Source: Halanaeroarchaeum sp. HSR-CO (lineage in GTDB: Archaea > Halobacteriota > Halobacteria > Halobacteriales > Halobacteriaceae). From it: DNA of 64,000 nt. This document shows, one piece after another, positions 16,450 to 26,533 of this stretch. Where the stretch lies: assembly GCF_024972755.1 (NCBI RefSeq), contig NZ_CP087724.1, positions 868,001 to 932,000 on the forward strand, given 5' to 3'. The notes under the pieces were generated by a model. That model made no database searches. It was not told where the DNA came from and was given only the letters and a program-made list of their open reading frames with translations. Within the stretch, counting starts at the first letter, position 1; each line of letters begins with the position of its first letter. Made by a program: the position numbers and the translations under genes.

Positions 16450-17769
16450 TCAGTGTTCGAGCGGGCTCGTCTTGAGGTACTCCCGCAGGGCGACGGTCGC
16501 GTACGACCCCTTCGGGAGCGAGAAGGAGACCGTCAGGGGGTCCCACTCGATCGACGGATCGAAGGGGAGGAGGATGGCACGTCGCGTTCCCCGCGATCCG
16601 AACGCGCCCGGCAGGTCGAAGTCCTCGGGAGCGAGGTCGAGAGTCGAGAGCACCTCGCGTTCTATCTCGCCCTGCTCCCCGTCCGCGAATTCGGTCTCGG
16701 TACCGACGAGCGGTGCCGTCACGAAGGCCCGACCGCGACGGCAGTGTCGACCGACGACGTCCACGCGCTCGGCGGTGACCCGCTGTTCCCGGTCGACGTC
16801 CGGGATGGGGAACGCCGCCGGCGCGTCGGTGTCGGCGAAACAGGCCACGTCTCCTGGGATGGGTTCGTGGAACGGGAGCCCGCGGGCCAGACGGGCGCTC
16901 AACATCTGGTTGAACGCGTAGGACTGGGCGGCGTTGACGAACAGGCGCTGGATGTTCTCGGGGAACGTCTCGAGTGCCGCCCGGAAGTCCGCGGGCTCGG
17001 TACCGCCCGTCTCGACGAGGCTGTGGAGCATCGTCCGCTCGTACCGCAGTCGTCCGGGAAATTCAGCGAGTGCCGCCTGCCAGTCACGGGTCTCCTCGAC
17101 GAACCGGCGGGCGTCCTGTGAACTGTCCGGTTCGTTCTCGTTGGGATTCCCGAGATAGGCCATGACGGCTCCCTCCCAGTCCCCACGGACGATGGCCAAT
17201 CCGACCTCGTGGGTGATCGGTCGATAGCTACCGAATCGTTGGTGGCCGAAGTAGTTGGGGACGGCGGGGACGCCCCCACCGAAGGCTTCGAGCTGGTTCG
17301 TCACCGCCGTCGCCTGCGACGGTCGCGGGGGGTCACGCACCACTATCTCGAACTCGTTGCCGAGCAAATCGCCGAACTGGAGTCCCCGCCCGGCGCGACC
17401 GACGACCCGGATGTCGGCACTGGACACCTCGGGAACGTCGTCCGCGTCGAGATCGCGGACGCTGAACAACTGGGTCGTGACCGCGTCCTTGTCTTTCGTC
17501 CCTGCCCACGTCACTCGCTCCCGGGAGATGCCGACCCGGTTGGCGAATTCGCGGGCGAAGTCGTTCGTGTCCATCTCCCGCAGGGTCGCGCGCACGACGA
17601 GCCAGGGGTAGTCTCCAGGATCGGCGTCGGCGGGTTCCGTCGAGAACCGCTCTCGTTCCACGACCCGGAAGTCCTCGGGACGGTCCCGCAGGCGACCCCC
17701 GGTGCCGTCGGCGTCGGCGACGTAGTATTCCATGCCGAGCGCTCGTTCGATCTCGTGTGCGCGACGCAT
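16450..17769 (-). CDS. truD: tRNA pseudouridine(13) synthase TruD
   Basis: The 439-residue enzyme isomerises uridine 13 of tRNAs. The TruD signatures are present: RPEDFRVVE near 30, the catalytic segment [19 protein letters not shown] (Asp of GTKDKDA, near 92), [12 protein letters not shown] near 155, GVPNYFG-like [13 protein letters not shown] near 192, and a C-terminal part with [10 protein letters not shown]-like [18 protein letters not shown]. Length is normal for archaeal TruD with its inserted domain. Pth2 lies upstream in the same direction, so both RNA-related genes may be expressed together. Confidence 0.93.
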   Translation of the reverse strand: MRRAHEIERALGMEYYVADADGTGGRLRDRPEDFRVVERERFSTEPADADPGDYPWLVVRATLREMDTNDFAREFANRVGISRERVTWAGTKDKDAVTTQLFSVRDLDADDVPEVSSADIRVVGRAGRGLQFGDLLGNEFEIVVRDPPRPSQATAVTNQLEAFGGGVPAVPNYFGHQRFGSYRPITHEVGLAIVRGDWEGAVMAYLGNPNENEPDSSQDARRFVEETRDWQAALAEFPGRLRYERTMLHSLVETGGTEPADFRAALETFPENIQRLFVNAAQSYAFNQMLSARLARGLPFHEPIPGDVACFADTDAPAAFPIPDVDREQRVTAERVDVVGRHCRRGRAFVTAPLVGTETEFADGEQGEIEREVLSTLDLAPEDFDLPGAFGSRGTRRAILLPFDPSIEWDPLTVSFSLPKGSYATVALREYLKTSPLEH

Positions 17770-17830
17770 TCACCACGACTTGGGGCTCACCGGGAAAAAC
17801 CGGCGCGGTTCGGTCGCGCGAAGTCGACGG

Positions 17831-18169
17831 TCAGTAGAGTGAGAGATCGCCAGTAATCTCGTCGACGGCCCGATCGTCGGCCGGACCGATGGCGACCGTG
17901 GTCGGGGTGTCGGGGTCGAGTTGGGTATGGCCAGCGTCCCGGATCAACCCGGTCGGGAGTCCGGCCGCCTTCGCCCGCTCCTGGAGTTCGTAGAGGGCGC
18001 GTTCGCCGTCGACCTCGAGAACGATCTTCTTCTGCCCTCCACGCTTCCAGTCACGCTGGACCGCGTCGCTCGCGTGCTCGTAGGCTTTGAGGGAGGCGTG
18101 GGCCACCTGCGCGGCCAGTTTTCCCTCGCCCATCCCGAGGTCGGCGCGGGCGACGATGGCTTGTTTCAT
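17831..18169 (-). CDS. pth2: Peptidyl-tRNA hydrolase (Pth2 family)
   Basis: The 112-residue enzyme frees tRNA from stalled peptidyl-tRNA. Hallmarks are [63 protein letters not shown] and a terminal [19 protein letters not shown]. This is the archaeal/eukaryotic Pth2 fold, not bacterial Pth. The start at 18169 gives the standard N-terminus. TATA-like GCTAAAG on the minus strand lies about 26 bases upstream. Confidence 0.94.
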   Translation of the reverse strand: MKQAIVARADLGMGEGKLAAQVAHASLKAYEHASDAVQRDWKRGGQKKIVLEVDGERALYELQERAKAAGLPTGLIRDAGHTQLDPDTPTTVAIGPADDRAVDEITGDLSLY

Positions 18170-18234
18170 GGGTGGGAATCGACGCGCGGGCCCTTTAGCG
18201 GTGTGCATCGCGTCGGTGCCGGGACCAGTGCATT

Positions 18235-18243
18235 GATTTTAAG
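18235..18243 (+). promoter_or_regulatory. TATA element for dcd
   Basis: GATTTTAAG is centred about 29 bases before the ATG at 18268, fitting a leaderless transcript that would also cover the overlapping thiR-like gene. Confidence 0.5.
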
Positions 18244-18267
18244 CCACGGGGTCTCCCTCTTGGCTGT

Positions 18268-18855
18268 ATGATCCTCTCGGACGGCGATATCCTGGATCGG
18301 CTCGAGGCCGGCGACCTCGTCATCGAGCCTATCGGGGATATCGACCTGCAGGTGCAGCCGGCGAGCGTCGACGTCCGTCTCGGCCGGGAGTTCCTGGAGT
18401 TCCAGCGGGCGAACATCCCGAGCATCCATCCCAACAGCGAGAACGAGACCGAGGACTACACGACGGAGACGGTCATCGACGACGACCGCGAGTTCATCCT
18501 CCACCCGGGCGACTTCGTGCTCGCCACGACCAAAGAGCGCGTCGAGATACCGCCTGACCTCGTCGCGCAGGTCGAGGGCCGGTCCTCGCTGGGCCGCCTT
18601 GCTGTGATAACCCATGCCACAGCAGGCTTCGTCGATCCGGGGTTCAGAGGCCGTATAACCCTCGAACTGTCGAATCTCGGAACCGCACCGGTCGCGCTCA
18701 CGCCCGAGATGCGCATCGCACAACTCGTGTTCACCGAACTCAAGACGCCGGCCCGGAAGCCATATGGGGCCGAGCGCGGGTCGAAGTACCAGGACCAGAC
18801 GGGCCCCGAGGCCTCGCGGATCCAGGGCGACGAGGAGTTCACCCGAGACAGATGA
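18268..18855 (+). CDS. dcd: dCTP deaminase
   Basis: The 195-residue trimeric enzyme converts dCTP to dUTP and ammonia, supplying dUMP for dTMP synthesis. Family signatures: [21 protein letters not shown] region at the N-terminus, [13 protein letters not shown], the active-site stretch [20 protein letters not shown] (Arg, Ser, Ser; near 111-130), the catalytic Glu in RITLELSN, and a C-terminal [13 protein letters not shown] lid. Its stop overlaps the next gene by ATGA, an odd functional partner. Confidence 0.94.
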   Translation: MILSDGDILDRLEAGDLVIEPIGDIDLQVQPASVDVRLGREFLEFQRANIPSIHPNSENETEDYTTETVIDDDREFILHPGDFVLATTKERVEIPPDLVAQVEGRSSLGRLAVITHATAGFVDPGFRGRITLELSNLGTAPVALTPEMRIAQLVFTELKTPARKPYGAERGSKYQDQTGPEASRIQGDEEFTRDR

Positions 18856-19754
18856 GATTCATCGAGGAGGTCGTCGTCGACGAGTTCCTGCCGACGTTTC
18901 GGTCGATGCTGGCCGCCGATCTCCGGGACCGCGGTCTCACCCAGCACGAGGTCGCACAGGCACTGGGTATCAGTCAGAGCGCGGTTTCGAAGTACGCCCA
19001 CGGTGACATCCCGCGTCGGGCGACCTTCGAGGAGGACGAGCGCGTCCAGGAGACCGTCGACCGTCTCGGTGCGGGACTCGCGACCGACTCGATGTCGACG
19101 GTGCAGGCGCTGATCGAGGCGGAGATCCTGATCCGGCGGCTCTCTCGGCCGGGGGACCGCATCGCGGCACTCCACGAGGAACTCGTCCCGGAACTCCGCG
19201 AGTACGACTACGACTTCCGCGCGGAGGAGTACGACAGCGAGGTGCTGACCCGCGAGCGCGTCCGATCGTCGGTCAAGCGCGGTCTTCGGATCCTGGAACA
19301 CGCGAGCGGGTTCGCGACGCTGATTCCCGCGGTCGGCTCGAACCTCGTCGAATGTCTCCCCGACGCCGACTCGGTCGAGGACGTCGCCGGCGTTCCCGGG
19401 CGCATCTTCGACGTGAAAGGTCGGACGGAGATCCCAGCCGAACCCGAGTTCGGTGTCAGCGAACACGTCGCGTCGGTCCTGCTGGCGGCGCGCGCTGGGG
19501 GGAGTACTGCGAGGGCGGCCCTGAACGTCGGCTACGACGCGTCGATCGTCGAGACGCTCGAATCGACCGGTCACGAGGCCGTCGCCTTCGACGTCGACAC
19601 CGAGCCGGCGCCCGAGGCGGTCGAACGGGCGGTCGCGTCGAACCCCGAGGCGTCGGTGGTCTACCAGACCGGCGGATTCGGGGTCGAGCCGATCGTGTAC
19701 GTCCTCGGCGAATCGGCGAGCGAGGTCGCAGGAATCGCCCGAGATCTCCGGTGA
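18852..19754 (+). CDS. ThiR-like transcription regulator: HTH plus thiamine-phosphate synthase (ThiN) domain
   Basis: The 300-residue protein opens with an Xre-type helix-turn-helix ([29 protein letters not shown]; about 24-55). A helical linker (70-125) follows, then a ThiN-type domain from about 135 to the end ([72 protein letters not shown]). In archaea this fusion is known as ThiR, a repressor that senses thiamine phosphate and controls thiamine genes. It could instead keep synthase activity, but the DNA-binding domain favours regulation. It overlaps the dcd stop by 4 bp; no thiamine gene is adjacent. Confidence 0.82.
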   Translation: MRFIEEVVVDEFLPTFRSMLAADLRDRGLTQHEVAQALGISQSAVSKYAHGDIPRRATFEEDERVQETVDRLGAGLATDSMSTVQALIEAEILIRRLSRPGDRIAALHEELVPELREYDYDFRAEEYDSEVLTRERVRSSVKRGLRILEHASGFATLIPAVGSNLVECLPDADSVEDVAGVPGRIFDVKGRTEIPAEPEFGVSEHVASVLLAARAGGSTARAALNVGYDASIVETLESTGHEAVAFDVDTEPAPEAVERAVASNPEASVVYQTGGFGVEPIVYVLGESASEVAGIARDLR

Positions 19755-19770
19755 CTGCGGCTTCCCCGTC

Positions 19771-20520
19771 TCACTCGCCGCCTGCACGGATCCGCGCTTC
19801 TGCCTGGTCCAGTGCCCACTCGCGGTCGAAGTCGTCGACGATGTGCTGTAACTCCTCCCGAGCGGCCGATTCGAGAGCCCGGGCGTGCGCCGTGATGTTC
19901 GGGATCGCCCGCAGGATGTTGTCGATGACCGGAATCGCGGCCGTTCGAGGCGACCGCGACAGCGGGTTCAGATCGATCACGATCTCCACCTTCCCCATCT
20001 CGGCGAGGGCTTCTGCCCGGTCGCCGTCCTCCAGCGGGACGAGGACGACGTCGGCGTCGTGGATCCCCTCGGCGTCGACTTTCGCTCGTTCGTGTTCGAG
20101 TCCCGGGATGCGTTCGTCGGCTTCCAGCCCCTTGACGGTCGTCGCACCGTGGTCGCGGAGGTGCTCGGCGATGGCTTCCATCCGCTCCGGGGTTCGGTTG
20201 AACAGGTTGACCTCCAGGTCCGCGCCGACGACCTCGGCGAGGTCCACCAGTTCGTCCGGGACCAGCGCGGCGGCGTTGCCGTTCACGGAGAGGACCGGAT
20301 GGTCGGCCAGCAGCAACTGCGCAGCGGCCGCCCGCTCGGCGGCGTCGGCACTCGGGATCGTCTCCTCGCCTAGCAGGTAGTCGAACGCCTCACCCCGCCC
20401 CTCGGCGATGAGGCCCTGCCTGCTCGTGATGCCGGCGTCCACGCCTGCTTCGATGCGGTGGCGCGTCACGAGTGAATCGTGTCGGGGGTGGTCGGCGGGG
20501 ATGTCGCCCTCGTCGGTCAT
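19771..20520 (-). CDS. 4-phosphopantoate--beta-alanine ligase
   Basis: The 249-residue enzyme joins 4-phosphopantoate and beta-alanine with ATP to make 4'-phosphopantothenate, the second of two archaeal replacement steps for PanC and CoaA. Conserved stretches are HPRHDSLVTRHRIEAGVDAGI, GRGEAFDYLLGEET, VLSVNGNAAALVP, NLFNRTPERMEAIAEHLR, DLNPLSRSPRTAAIPVIDN. The start is the ATG at 20520. The partner enzyme, pantoate kinase, lies 3 kb away (23494-24333) in the same direction but outside this transcription unit. Confidence 0.9.
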   Translation of the reverse strand: MTDEGDIPADHPRHDSLVTRHRIEAGVDAGITSRQGLIAEGRGEAFDYLLGEETIPSADAAERAAAAQLLLADHPVLSVNGNAAALVPDELVDLAEVVGADLEVNLFNRTPERMEAIAEHLRDHGATTVKGLEADERIPGLEHERAKVDAEGIHDADVVLVPLEDGDRAEALAEMGKVEIVIDLNPLSRSPRTAAIPVIDNILRAIPNITAHARALESAAREELQHIVDDFDREWALDQAEARIRAGGE

Positions 20521-20585
20521 GGTTGCTCTCGCCAGTCCAGGGCCAAAAATCACGCGTTCGACCGGCCGCGGGGCGTACCCCCTAT

Positions 20586-22040
20586 TCAATCCGGGGTCTC
20601 GGTACCGGTCGACTCGGTGGGTGACCGATCGTCGTCCAGCACTCCTTCGGTCCAGCCGCCCCGACGGAACCAGACCACGGCGACGACGAAGGCGGCCAGT
20701 CCGCCGAAGGCGAAGCCGAACCAGATCCCGATGACGCCGATGCCGAATCCGAGCGTCGTCGTGTCGGTCGCCCAGGGAAGGACCAGCGTGGTGGAGAAGG
20801 CGAGCACGAGCGCGATGGGGACCCGGAAGACCCAGCGCGAGAGCAGCGACAGCGCCATCGCGACGCGGGTCTGGCCCGCGCCGCGGAACGCCCCCTGGAC
20901 CACCATCGTCCCGCCGAAGAAGGCCCACACCGGCGCGATGACGTAGACGAACGTCCGGCCCTCCGCGACGATGGTCGGGTCGTCGATGAAGATACGGTAG
21001 AGCGGCTCCGGGAAGGCCATCGCGACCACCGTCGCTGCCGCGAGGAACGCCATGGTCCCGCCGGTCGCGATCCACGTGACCCGTCCCGCGCGGTCGGGGG
21101 TCTTCGCCCCCAGATTCTGGCCGACGCCGGTCGCCGTGGCCTGGCCGACAGCGCCCGCGACCGACCAGGTGACGGACATCATCCTGACGCCGATACCGTA
21201 GGCCGCGATGGCGGCCGTTCCGAAGGGCGTCACGAACGAGGCCATCACCACGGCGGCGGAACTCCGCGCCCAGCCGTCGAAAGTTGCGGGGTAGCCGATG
21301 GCGATCAACTGGCGCATGACGCGGCGGTCTGGCACGAGGTCGGAGCGGTACAATTTGACGCCGTAGGTCCCATCCAGGAGGACCGCGATCCCGACGACGG
21401 TCGCGAACGCTCGGGAGGCAAGCGTCGCCCAGGCGGCCCCTCTGGTGCCTAGCGCCGGAAACGGTCCCCAGCCGAGGATAACGAAGGGGTCGATCACGAC
21501 GTTCATCCCGGCGGAGACCAGAACGAGCCACATCGCCGTCCTCGTGTCGCCCGCCCCCTGGAGAGCGGCCCTGAACGCGAAAAAGAGGAAGGTGAGCGGG
21601 AGCGAGAGGAAGATGATCTCGATGTAGGCGAGGGCGTCGGTGTAGACCAACCCCTCCGCACCCATCGTCGTGAGGAGTTCGTGTCGTACTAGCCAGCCCC
21701 CGATGGCCAGTGCGGCCGAGACGGCTAGCGCAAGGACGACGGTCTGTCCGACGACCCGGTCGGCCTCGCGGCGGTCGCCGGCACCGACGTGCTGGGAGAC
21801 GAGGGCGATGGTCGCCGCCGTGATGCCGATGGCCGTCGAGACGAACATCCACGAGAGCGGGAACATCAACGAGACGGCGGCGACGGCCTCGCCGCTCACT
21901 CGGCCCACCCAGAACATGTCGGCGAGATTGTACGCCGTTTGCAGGAGATTGCCGAGGACCAGCGGCCAGGCCAGGGAGGCCAGTTTCGGCCCGATGGCCC
22001 CCGTGGTCATGTCGATGCCCTTGCGCTCGAGGTCTGCCAC
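20586..22040 (-). CDS. MATE family efflux transporter
   Basis: The 484-residue protein has twelve hydrophobic helices in two similar halves. MATE signatures include LAWPLVLGNLLQTAYNLADM at the first helix, SGEAVAAVSLMFPL, ALVSQHVGAGDRREAD, and in the second half ATATGVGQNLGAKTPDRA. Such pumps export organic cations or drugs in exchange for Na+ or H+. The substrate is not predictable. I use the GTG at 22040, which has a TATA-like GCGTTTTT about 30 bases upstream and retains the residues before MTTGAIG seen in relatives; the ATG at 22010 is the alternative. Confidence 0.88.
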   Translation of the reverse strand: MADLERKGIDMTTGAIGPKLASLAWPLVLGNLLQTAYNLADMFWVGRVSGEAVAAVSLMFPLSWMFVSTAIGITAATIALVSQHVGAGDRREADRVVGQTVVLALAVSAALAIGGWLVRHELLTTMGAEGLVYTDALAYIEIIFLSLPLTFLFFAFRAALQGAGDTRTAMWLVLVSAGMNVVIDPFVILGWGPFPALGTRGAAWATLASRAFATVVGIAVLLDGTYGVKLYRSDLVPDRRVMRQLIAIGYPATFDGWARSSAAVVMASFVTPFGTAAIAAYGIGVRMMSVTWSVAGAVGQATATGVGQNLGAKTPDRAGRVTWIATGGTMAFLAAATVVAMAFPEPLYRIFIDDPTIVAEGRTFVYVIAPVWAFFGGTMVVQGAFRGAGQTRVAMALSLLSRWVFRVPIALVLAFSTTLVLPWATDTTTLGFGIGVIGIWFGFAFGGLAAFVVAVVWFRRGGWTEGVLDDDRSPTESTGTETPD

Positions 22041-22152
22041 TACCCATCGGATGGGTGCGGGCGCGGGAAAAACGCTTCTACAGTGATGGCTGAGCCGATC
22101 CCGACCCGGTAGGTTCCCGAGTGTTATTGGGGGTGACGCCGTATGTACCGGT

Positions 22153-22743
22153 ATGACACAGGGGGCGGGACGCACGAGGCGACGGTTGCTCCAGGGGATC
22201 ACGAGCGCGGCCGTATTCGGTGTCCTCGCGGGATGCCTCGATTCCACTGACGGTGACGACGATCCGGCGACGACTGCGAGAACCGCGACGACTGCGAGAA
22301 CGGAGACGACCGCCGCATCTGTAGCGACCACCGGAGCGGATTCGGGCACTGGTGGCACCGGTACGCAACCGGAACTCGACTTCCGGGAGGCGAACGTCGT
22401 CGAGGTGGCGGCCGACGGGAAAGACGGGAGCTACACGTTCGACGTCACGCTCCACCACGACGACGATGGCGAGGAGGGCTACGCGAACTGGTGGCAGGTC
22501 GAACGGCTGGACGGCAGCCGACTCGGTCGGCGCGACCTGCTCCACGCCCACTCTCGGCAACCGTTCACGCGGTCGACGACCATCGATATCCCGGGTGACG
22601 TGACCTGCGTCGTGGTCCGTGGTCACGACGAGACCCACGGGTACGGTGGACAGTCGATGACGGTCGATATCGAGTCGGGAGAGACCCGTACGATAGCACA
22701 GGGGTCGGAACCGCAGGCCGTGGACGAGAGCGACTGCCCCTAA
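22153..22743 (+). CDS. Predicted Tat-exported lipoprotein
   Basis: The 196-residue protein begins with a Tat signal (TRRRLLQGITSAAVFGVLAG) that ends in the lipobox LAGC; Cys near 27 should be lipidated. A Thr/Ala/Asp-rich linker (30-70) leads to a beta-rich domain with the conserved phrase GYANWWQVERLDGSRLGRRD and LLHAHSRQPFTRS, ending with VVVRGHDETHGYGG. I have seen this domain style in haloarchaeal secreted proteins but cannot name a function. It probably sits on the outer face of the membrane. A TATA-like GTGTTATTGGG lies about 28 bases upstream. Confidence 0.78.
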   Translation: MTQGAGRTRRRLLQGITSAAVFGVLAGCLDSTDGDDDPATTARTATTARTETTAASVATTGADSGTGGTGTQPELDFREANVVEVAADGKDGSYTFDVTLHHDDDGEEGYANWWQVERLDGSRLGRRDLLHAHSRQPFTRSTTIDIPGDVTCVVVRGHDETHGYGGQSMTVDIESGETRTIAQGSEPQAVDESDCP

Positions 22744-22799
22744 GCGACACGACGAATCCTCGCGACAGTATCCGGCGCCGAAACAGCGGTCGTGGCGGT

Positions 22800-23396
22800 C
22801 TACCGACGCGGCTGGACATCTGCGGTCCGATCTCGCCGTTCCAGGAACCCACCGACCGCGCCACCGACACTCGCGAACACGACCGGGTAGACAACGCCGG
22901 CGATGACGACCGCTGGGAGGAGGTCGGGTGCGCCGCTGGCACCGAGGGCGGTGACATCGAAGAGGAACGCACCGGCGACCGACAGGACAAGATAACTCGG
23001 GATGACCGCCAGCCCGAACCGTGCTCCGTCGCTCGGGGTGGCTGCCCGCTGGTGTCGCGACAGTGCCAGCCCGGCCGCAAGCAGCAGGAGTGGCGGGATG
23101 ACGTACAGGAGGGTGGTGAACCCGTCCTGCCCGCCGATGAACGTCCCGGACCGACTGCCGACGAACGGGATGTCCCGGAAGACGATGTCGACGAAGTGGG
23201 CGTTGTAGAAGACCCAGCCGACCATCTCGTACGTCGGCGAGGCACCCTCGAACATCTCGACGAACTGGTTCAACGGCGATTCGCGGATGTCCGGCGCGAC
23301 GATGGCGTAGGTGAACGCGTAGCCGAACAACCACGCGGCGAACCCGACGACGCTTCCCGTGACGAGAGAGCGGCCGTCCATTCGACTCGATTGCAT
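22800..23396 (-). CDS. Haloarchaeal integral membrane protein, unknown function
   Basis: The 198-residue protein has about four hydrophobic helices: residues 10-33 (VGFAAWLFGYAFTYAIV), about 88-107 (LLYVIPPLLLLAAGLALS), 127-145 (FGLAVIPSYLVLSVAGAF) and 158-180 (LLPAVVIAGVVYPVVFASVG). A conserved-looking extracellular part (FEGASPTYEMVGWVFYNAHFVDI) lies between the first two. It ends in a basic cytoplasmic tail. I start at the ATG at 23396; a GTG at 23417 is possible. It converges with the lipoprotein gene. Confidence 0.7.
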   Translation of the reverse strand: MQSSRMDGRSLVTGSVVGFAAWLFGYAFTYAIVAPDIRESPLNQFVEMFEGASPTYEMVGWVFYNAHFVDIVFRDIPFVGSRSGTFIGGQDGFTTLLYVIPPLLLLAAGLALSRHQRAATPSDGARFGLAVIPSYLVLSVAGAFLFDVTALGASGAPDLLPAVVIAGVVYPVVFASVGGAVGGFLERRDRTADVQPRR

Positions 23397-23493
23397 ACTC
23401 GCATACAGTGGCGCCACACTGATGTAGTATGGCGTCGCTGCCGGACGAATTTCGCCGAATTTGGACGACTTTCGCGCTCTCGAACGCTGAGAA

Positions 23494-24333
23494 TCAGTCC
23501 GGGAGCAAGGTGGCCCCGCCCCGTTGGATCCGCGTTCGGTCGGGGTCGTACCCCGCGTCGCTCAGGCCCGTGCCGAGGGCGAAGACGGTACGTCCGAGCA
23601 TCGCCATCGACGCGACGCCACCGGCGGCTTCCACGTCGTCGACGATCTCGTGGAGGTCGTCGGTGAGAAGACCGGTGTTCTCGGCGAACTGCCGAGACGT
23701 CGCCATGAATCGATCCAGCGTGGGTCGTTCGTGGAGGGTCTCGAGAGCGTCGGTCCCCGCGCTGGTGATCCGCTCCGGGCGGTCGGCGAGGACGTCCGGG
23801 GTCGAGAGATCACCCCGATCAACGTACTCGACCTCGGCCACGGCGGGGATGCCGTCCATGGTTCCGAACGGTGGCGCTCCAGGTTCGAGGCGGAGTGGGA
23901 CCCCACCACGTGCTTGCGCGACGACGTCACCGAGGCCCGTTCCCGCTTCGACCTCGGCGACGTGCGCGAGGCGGACGAGTTCGTTCTCCGAGCTTCCGGT
24001 CTCGAAGACGGCGTTTGCGGCGAGTGCGGTTCCGAGGGTCATCGCTCCCGAGACCCCGAATCCAGAACCGAGCGGGAGGTCCGAGGTCACGTCGACAGAC
24101 GCCGTGACGGCCATCTCGTCCAGCAGCCTCTCGACGGCGTCGACGTCAGCGTGCTCGCCGTCGACTCGGATCACGGTTCGTTCGTTCTGGGCCACCCGCA
24201 CGGTGACGCCAGCCTCGAGGGCGAGGCCCGCGCCCCGTGACCCGGTGGTCGCCGGATCGTCGGTCCGGTGGATGCTGAACAGGCCCGTGATGTGGCCCGG
24301 GACGAACGCTCGCACACCGCTCTCGCCGGTCAT
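23494..24333 (-). CDS. Pantoate kinase
   Basis: The 279-residue GHMP kinase phosphorylates pantoate, the first archaeal-specific step to 4'-phosphopantothenate. FVPGHITGLFSIH at the N-terminus and the nucleotide loop TSDLPLGSGFGVSGAMTLG (about 83-101, Pro-x3-Gly-x-Gly) identify it, with AHVAEVEAGTGLGDVVAQ following. The haloarchaeal phosphopantoate-beta-alanine ligase is at 19771-20520, so both enzymes of the route are here. The gene starts 6 bp after the aspS stop and is probably expressed from the aspS promoter. Confidence 0.9.
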   Translation of the reverse strand: MTGESGVRAFVPGHITGLFSIHRTDDPATTGSRGAGLALEAGVTVRVAQNERTVIRVDGEHADVDAVERLLDEMAVTASVDVTSDLPLGSGFGVSGAMTLGTALAANAVFETGSSENELVRLAHVAEVEAGTGLGDVVAQARGGVPLRLEPGAPPFGTMDGIPAVAEVEYVDRGDLSTPDVLADRPERITSAGTDALETLHERPTLDRFMATSRQFAENTGLLTDDLHEIVDDVEAAGGVASMAMLGRTVFALGTGLSDAGYDPDRTRIQRGGATLLPD

Positions 24334-24339
24334 CGCCGC

Positions 24340-25644
24340 CTAGGGGGAGAGCCGCTGGCGGTCCCGCGGGAAGATGACGGCCTCGCGGATGTTGTCGAGG
24401 TCGAGCATCGTCATGATGAGCCGTTCCGCGCCGAGGCCCCACCCGGCGTGTGGCGGCATGCCGTACCGGAACATCTTGGTGTAGTACTCGAAGGCGTCGG
24501 GATCCAGTCCCTGCTGCTCGAAGCCCGCGATGAGCTTCTCGTAGCGGTGTTCGCGCTGCCCGCCGGAGACGAGCTCGAGTCGCGGGTGCATCAGGTCGAA
24601 GCCGGTGGAGACGTCGGGGTCGTGGTCGGTGTCCTTGATGTAGAACGGCTTGACCGCCGAGGGCCAGTTGGTGATGAAGTAGTGCTCGCCGAGTTCCTCG
24701 CCGAGCGCCTTCTCCGCCTCGGTCGGGAGGTCGTCGCCCCAGACGAGTTGCTCGTCGAGAGCGCCCGTCGCGTTGACCATCTCGATGATCTCCTCGTAGG
24801 TGATCCGCTCGAACTCGCCGTCGGGGACGGTGAAGTCGTCGGCGACGCCGAGGGTCTCGAGTTGTGACTGGGCGTTCTCCCAGACCGACTCGTAGGCGGC
24901 CGTGACGACCTCCTCGAGGACGTCCATGGCGCCGTCGGCGTCGATGAAGGCGCTCTCGAAGTCGATGGAGGTGGCCTCGTTGAGGTGGCGGGGCGTGTTG
25001 TGCTCCTCGGCCCGGAAGATCGGGCCGATCTCGAAGACGCGCTCGAGTCCGGAGCCGACCATGAGCTGTTTGAACAGCTGTGGCGACTGGTTCATGAACG
25101 CCTCCCGTCCGAAGTAGGTGATGGGGAAGAGTTCGGTGCCGCCCTCGGTGCCGGTCGCGACGATCTTCGGCGTGTTGATCTCCGTCCCACCCAGTTCGCG
25201 GAACTGGTCACGGACGGCGGCGAGGACCTCGGCGCGGACCTCGAAGATGGCCTTCGGTTCGTCCTTGCGGAGGTCGAGCGTGCGGTTGTCGAGGCGGGTC
25301 GAGAGTTCGGCGTCGACCTTGCCCGACGGGTCGAGGGGCAACTCGGGGTCGGCCTCGGCGATGGTCTCGAGGCTATCGGGGGTCACCTCGACGCCGGTCG
25401 GCGCGCGCGGCTCCTCCTCGACCGGGCCGCTGACCTGGATGACGCTCTCCCGGTGGACCGAGAGTCCCCGCTCGACGAGGTCGTCGTCGAGTTCGTCTTT
25501 CTCGAATTTTACCTGTATCTTTCCGGTCTTGTCCCGGAGGATGAGGAACGCGATGCCACCGAGGTCGCGGACCTCGTGGACCCAGCCAGCGACGGTGACG
25601 TCGTCACCTGGCTCGGCGTCGGCAGTAAAGGTTCGATCCTGCAT
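24340..25644 (-). CDS. aspS: Aspartyl-tRNA synthetase (archaeal type)
   Basis: The 434-residue class II synthetase has an N-terminal OB-fold anticodon domain ([23 protein letters not shown]) and the catalytic core: motif 1 near [16 protein letters not shown], flipping loop and LMNQSPQL-like [13 protein letters not shown], motif 2 with [20 protein letters not shown], and motif 3 [12 protein letters not shown] near the C-terminus. Archaeal AspRS of this short form is often non-discriminating, charging both tRNA-Asp and tRNA-Asn; I cannot settle which from this window. Pantoate kinase follows in the same operon. Confidence 0.95.
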   Translation of the reverse strand: MQDRTFTADAEPGDDVTVAGWVHEVRDLGGIAFLILRDKTGKIQVKFEKDELDDDLVERGLSVHRESVIQVSGPVEEEPRAPTGVEVTPDSLETIAEADPELPLDPSGKVDAELSTRLDNRTLDLRKDEPKAIFEVRAEVLAAVRDQFRELGGTEINTPKIVATGTEGGTELFPITYFGREAFMNQSPQLFKQLMVGSGLERVFEIGPIFRAEEHNTPRHLNEATSIDFESAFIDADGAMDVLEEVVTAAYESVWENAQSQLETLGVADDFTVPDGEFERITYEEIIEMVNATGALDEQLVWGDDLPTEAEKALGEELGEHYFITNWPSAVKPFYIKDTDHDPDVSTGFDLMHPRLELVSGGQREHRYEKLIAGFEQQGLDPDAFEYYTKMFRYGMPPHAGWGLGAERLIMTMLDLDNIREAVIFPRDRQRLSP

Positions 25645-25728
25645 GTGTCGCGATATTGGGGGCGCGGCCTTAAACGCCGCCCTTTCGCGTCGGTTGCCGA
25701 GGACTGTGACGCCGTTTCCTTCAGTCCC

Positions 25729-26439
25729 TCAATCGGCGGTGTGGGCGTCTTTTGCGCCCCGAACGGTCTCCTCGACGGCATCGATGCCCTCGTCGTGGAG
25801 CAGATTCCCGACGACGACGACGTCCGAGTGTTCGGCCATCTCGTACGCTGAGTCGTAATCGTGGATGCCGCCCCCGTAGAACAGCGTGGCCGAATCGATG
25901 GCGTCGCCGGCCGCCTGCACCATCTCCGTGTCTCCCAGTGTCCCGGAGTACTCGACGTAGACGATCTCCTGACCGAACAGGCGCTCCGCCACGGCGGCGT
26001 AGCCGGCGACCTCGTCGGGGGTCAGGTCGCAGTCGGCTTCGGTGTACGAGGCGACCGAGGCGTCCGGGTTGAGGACGATGTACGCTTCCGTCCAGGTTCG
26101 ATCCCAGGCCACCTCGTCGATGCGTGCCCACTCCTTGTGTGCTCCCGTTATCCAGAACGGATCGCCGGCGTTGAACACCGACGGGATGAGGTAGCCGTCG
26201 AGTCCCTCGTCCTCGATGACGACGGCCGGATTGCTCGGTTCCTGATAGAGCGGTATGTCGTAGGTGCCACAGGCTTCGACGACCGCCTGCATGTTCTCCT
26301 CGGTCATTCCGGTCGTACCACCGATCTCGATGGCGTCCGTCCCGCTGGTACAGACGTCCTCGAAGGTGACTCCGTCCGGGAGGTCCTTGTCCGGATCGAC
26401 CTTGAGGACGTGGTCCCAATCGTCCCAGGGCCCACTCAT
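25729..26439 (-). CDS. Phosphoglycerol geranylgeranyltransferase (GGGP synthase)
   Basis: The 236-residue TIM-barrel enzyme makes the first ether bond of archaeal lipids, from sn-glycerol-1-phosphate and geranylgeranyl diphosphate. Visible parts are [13 protein letters not shown] (Mg/phosphate site), [40 protein letters not shown] and the C-terminal phosphate loop [13 protein letters not shown] and [11 protein letters not shown]. The start at 26439 ([11 protein letters not shown]) follows a GTGAGGAT Shine-Dalgarno-like sequence. It lies upstream of aspS in the same direction, 84 bp apart. Confidence 0.92.
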   Translation of the reverse strand: MSGPWDDWDHVLKVDPDKDLPDGVTFEDVCTSGTDAIEIGGTTGMTEENMQAVVEACGTYDIPLYQEPSNPAVVIEDEGLDGYLIPSVFNAGDPFWITGAHKEWARIDEVAWDRTWTEAYIVLNPDASVASYTEADCDLTPDEVAGYAAVAERLFGQEIVYVEYSGTLGDTEMVQAAGDAIDSATLFYGGGIHDYDSAYEMAEHSDVVVVGNLLHDEGIDAVEETVRGAKDAHTAD

Positions 26440-26533
26440 ATCCTCACTGACCAACTATCGCGCTAAAACCCCTTCGGAACCCGGTTCGTCGGCAATCCCA
26501 TGCCTCGTCACGACCATTCGCGGTCCAGAACGG

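Noticed and set aside
19771-22047. A 758-codon minus-strand frame spanning two genes
   Set aside because: Only its end (from 20520) encodes the phosphopantoate ligase. The upstream part is antisense-like Arg/Gly-rich sequence over the MATE gene in another frame.
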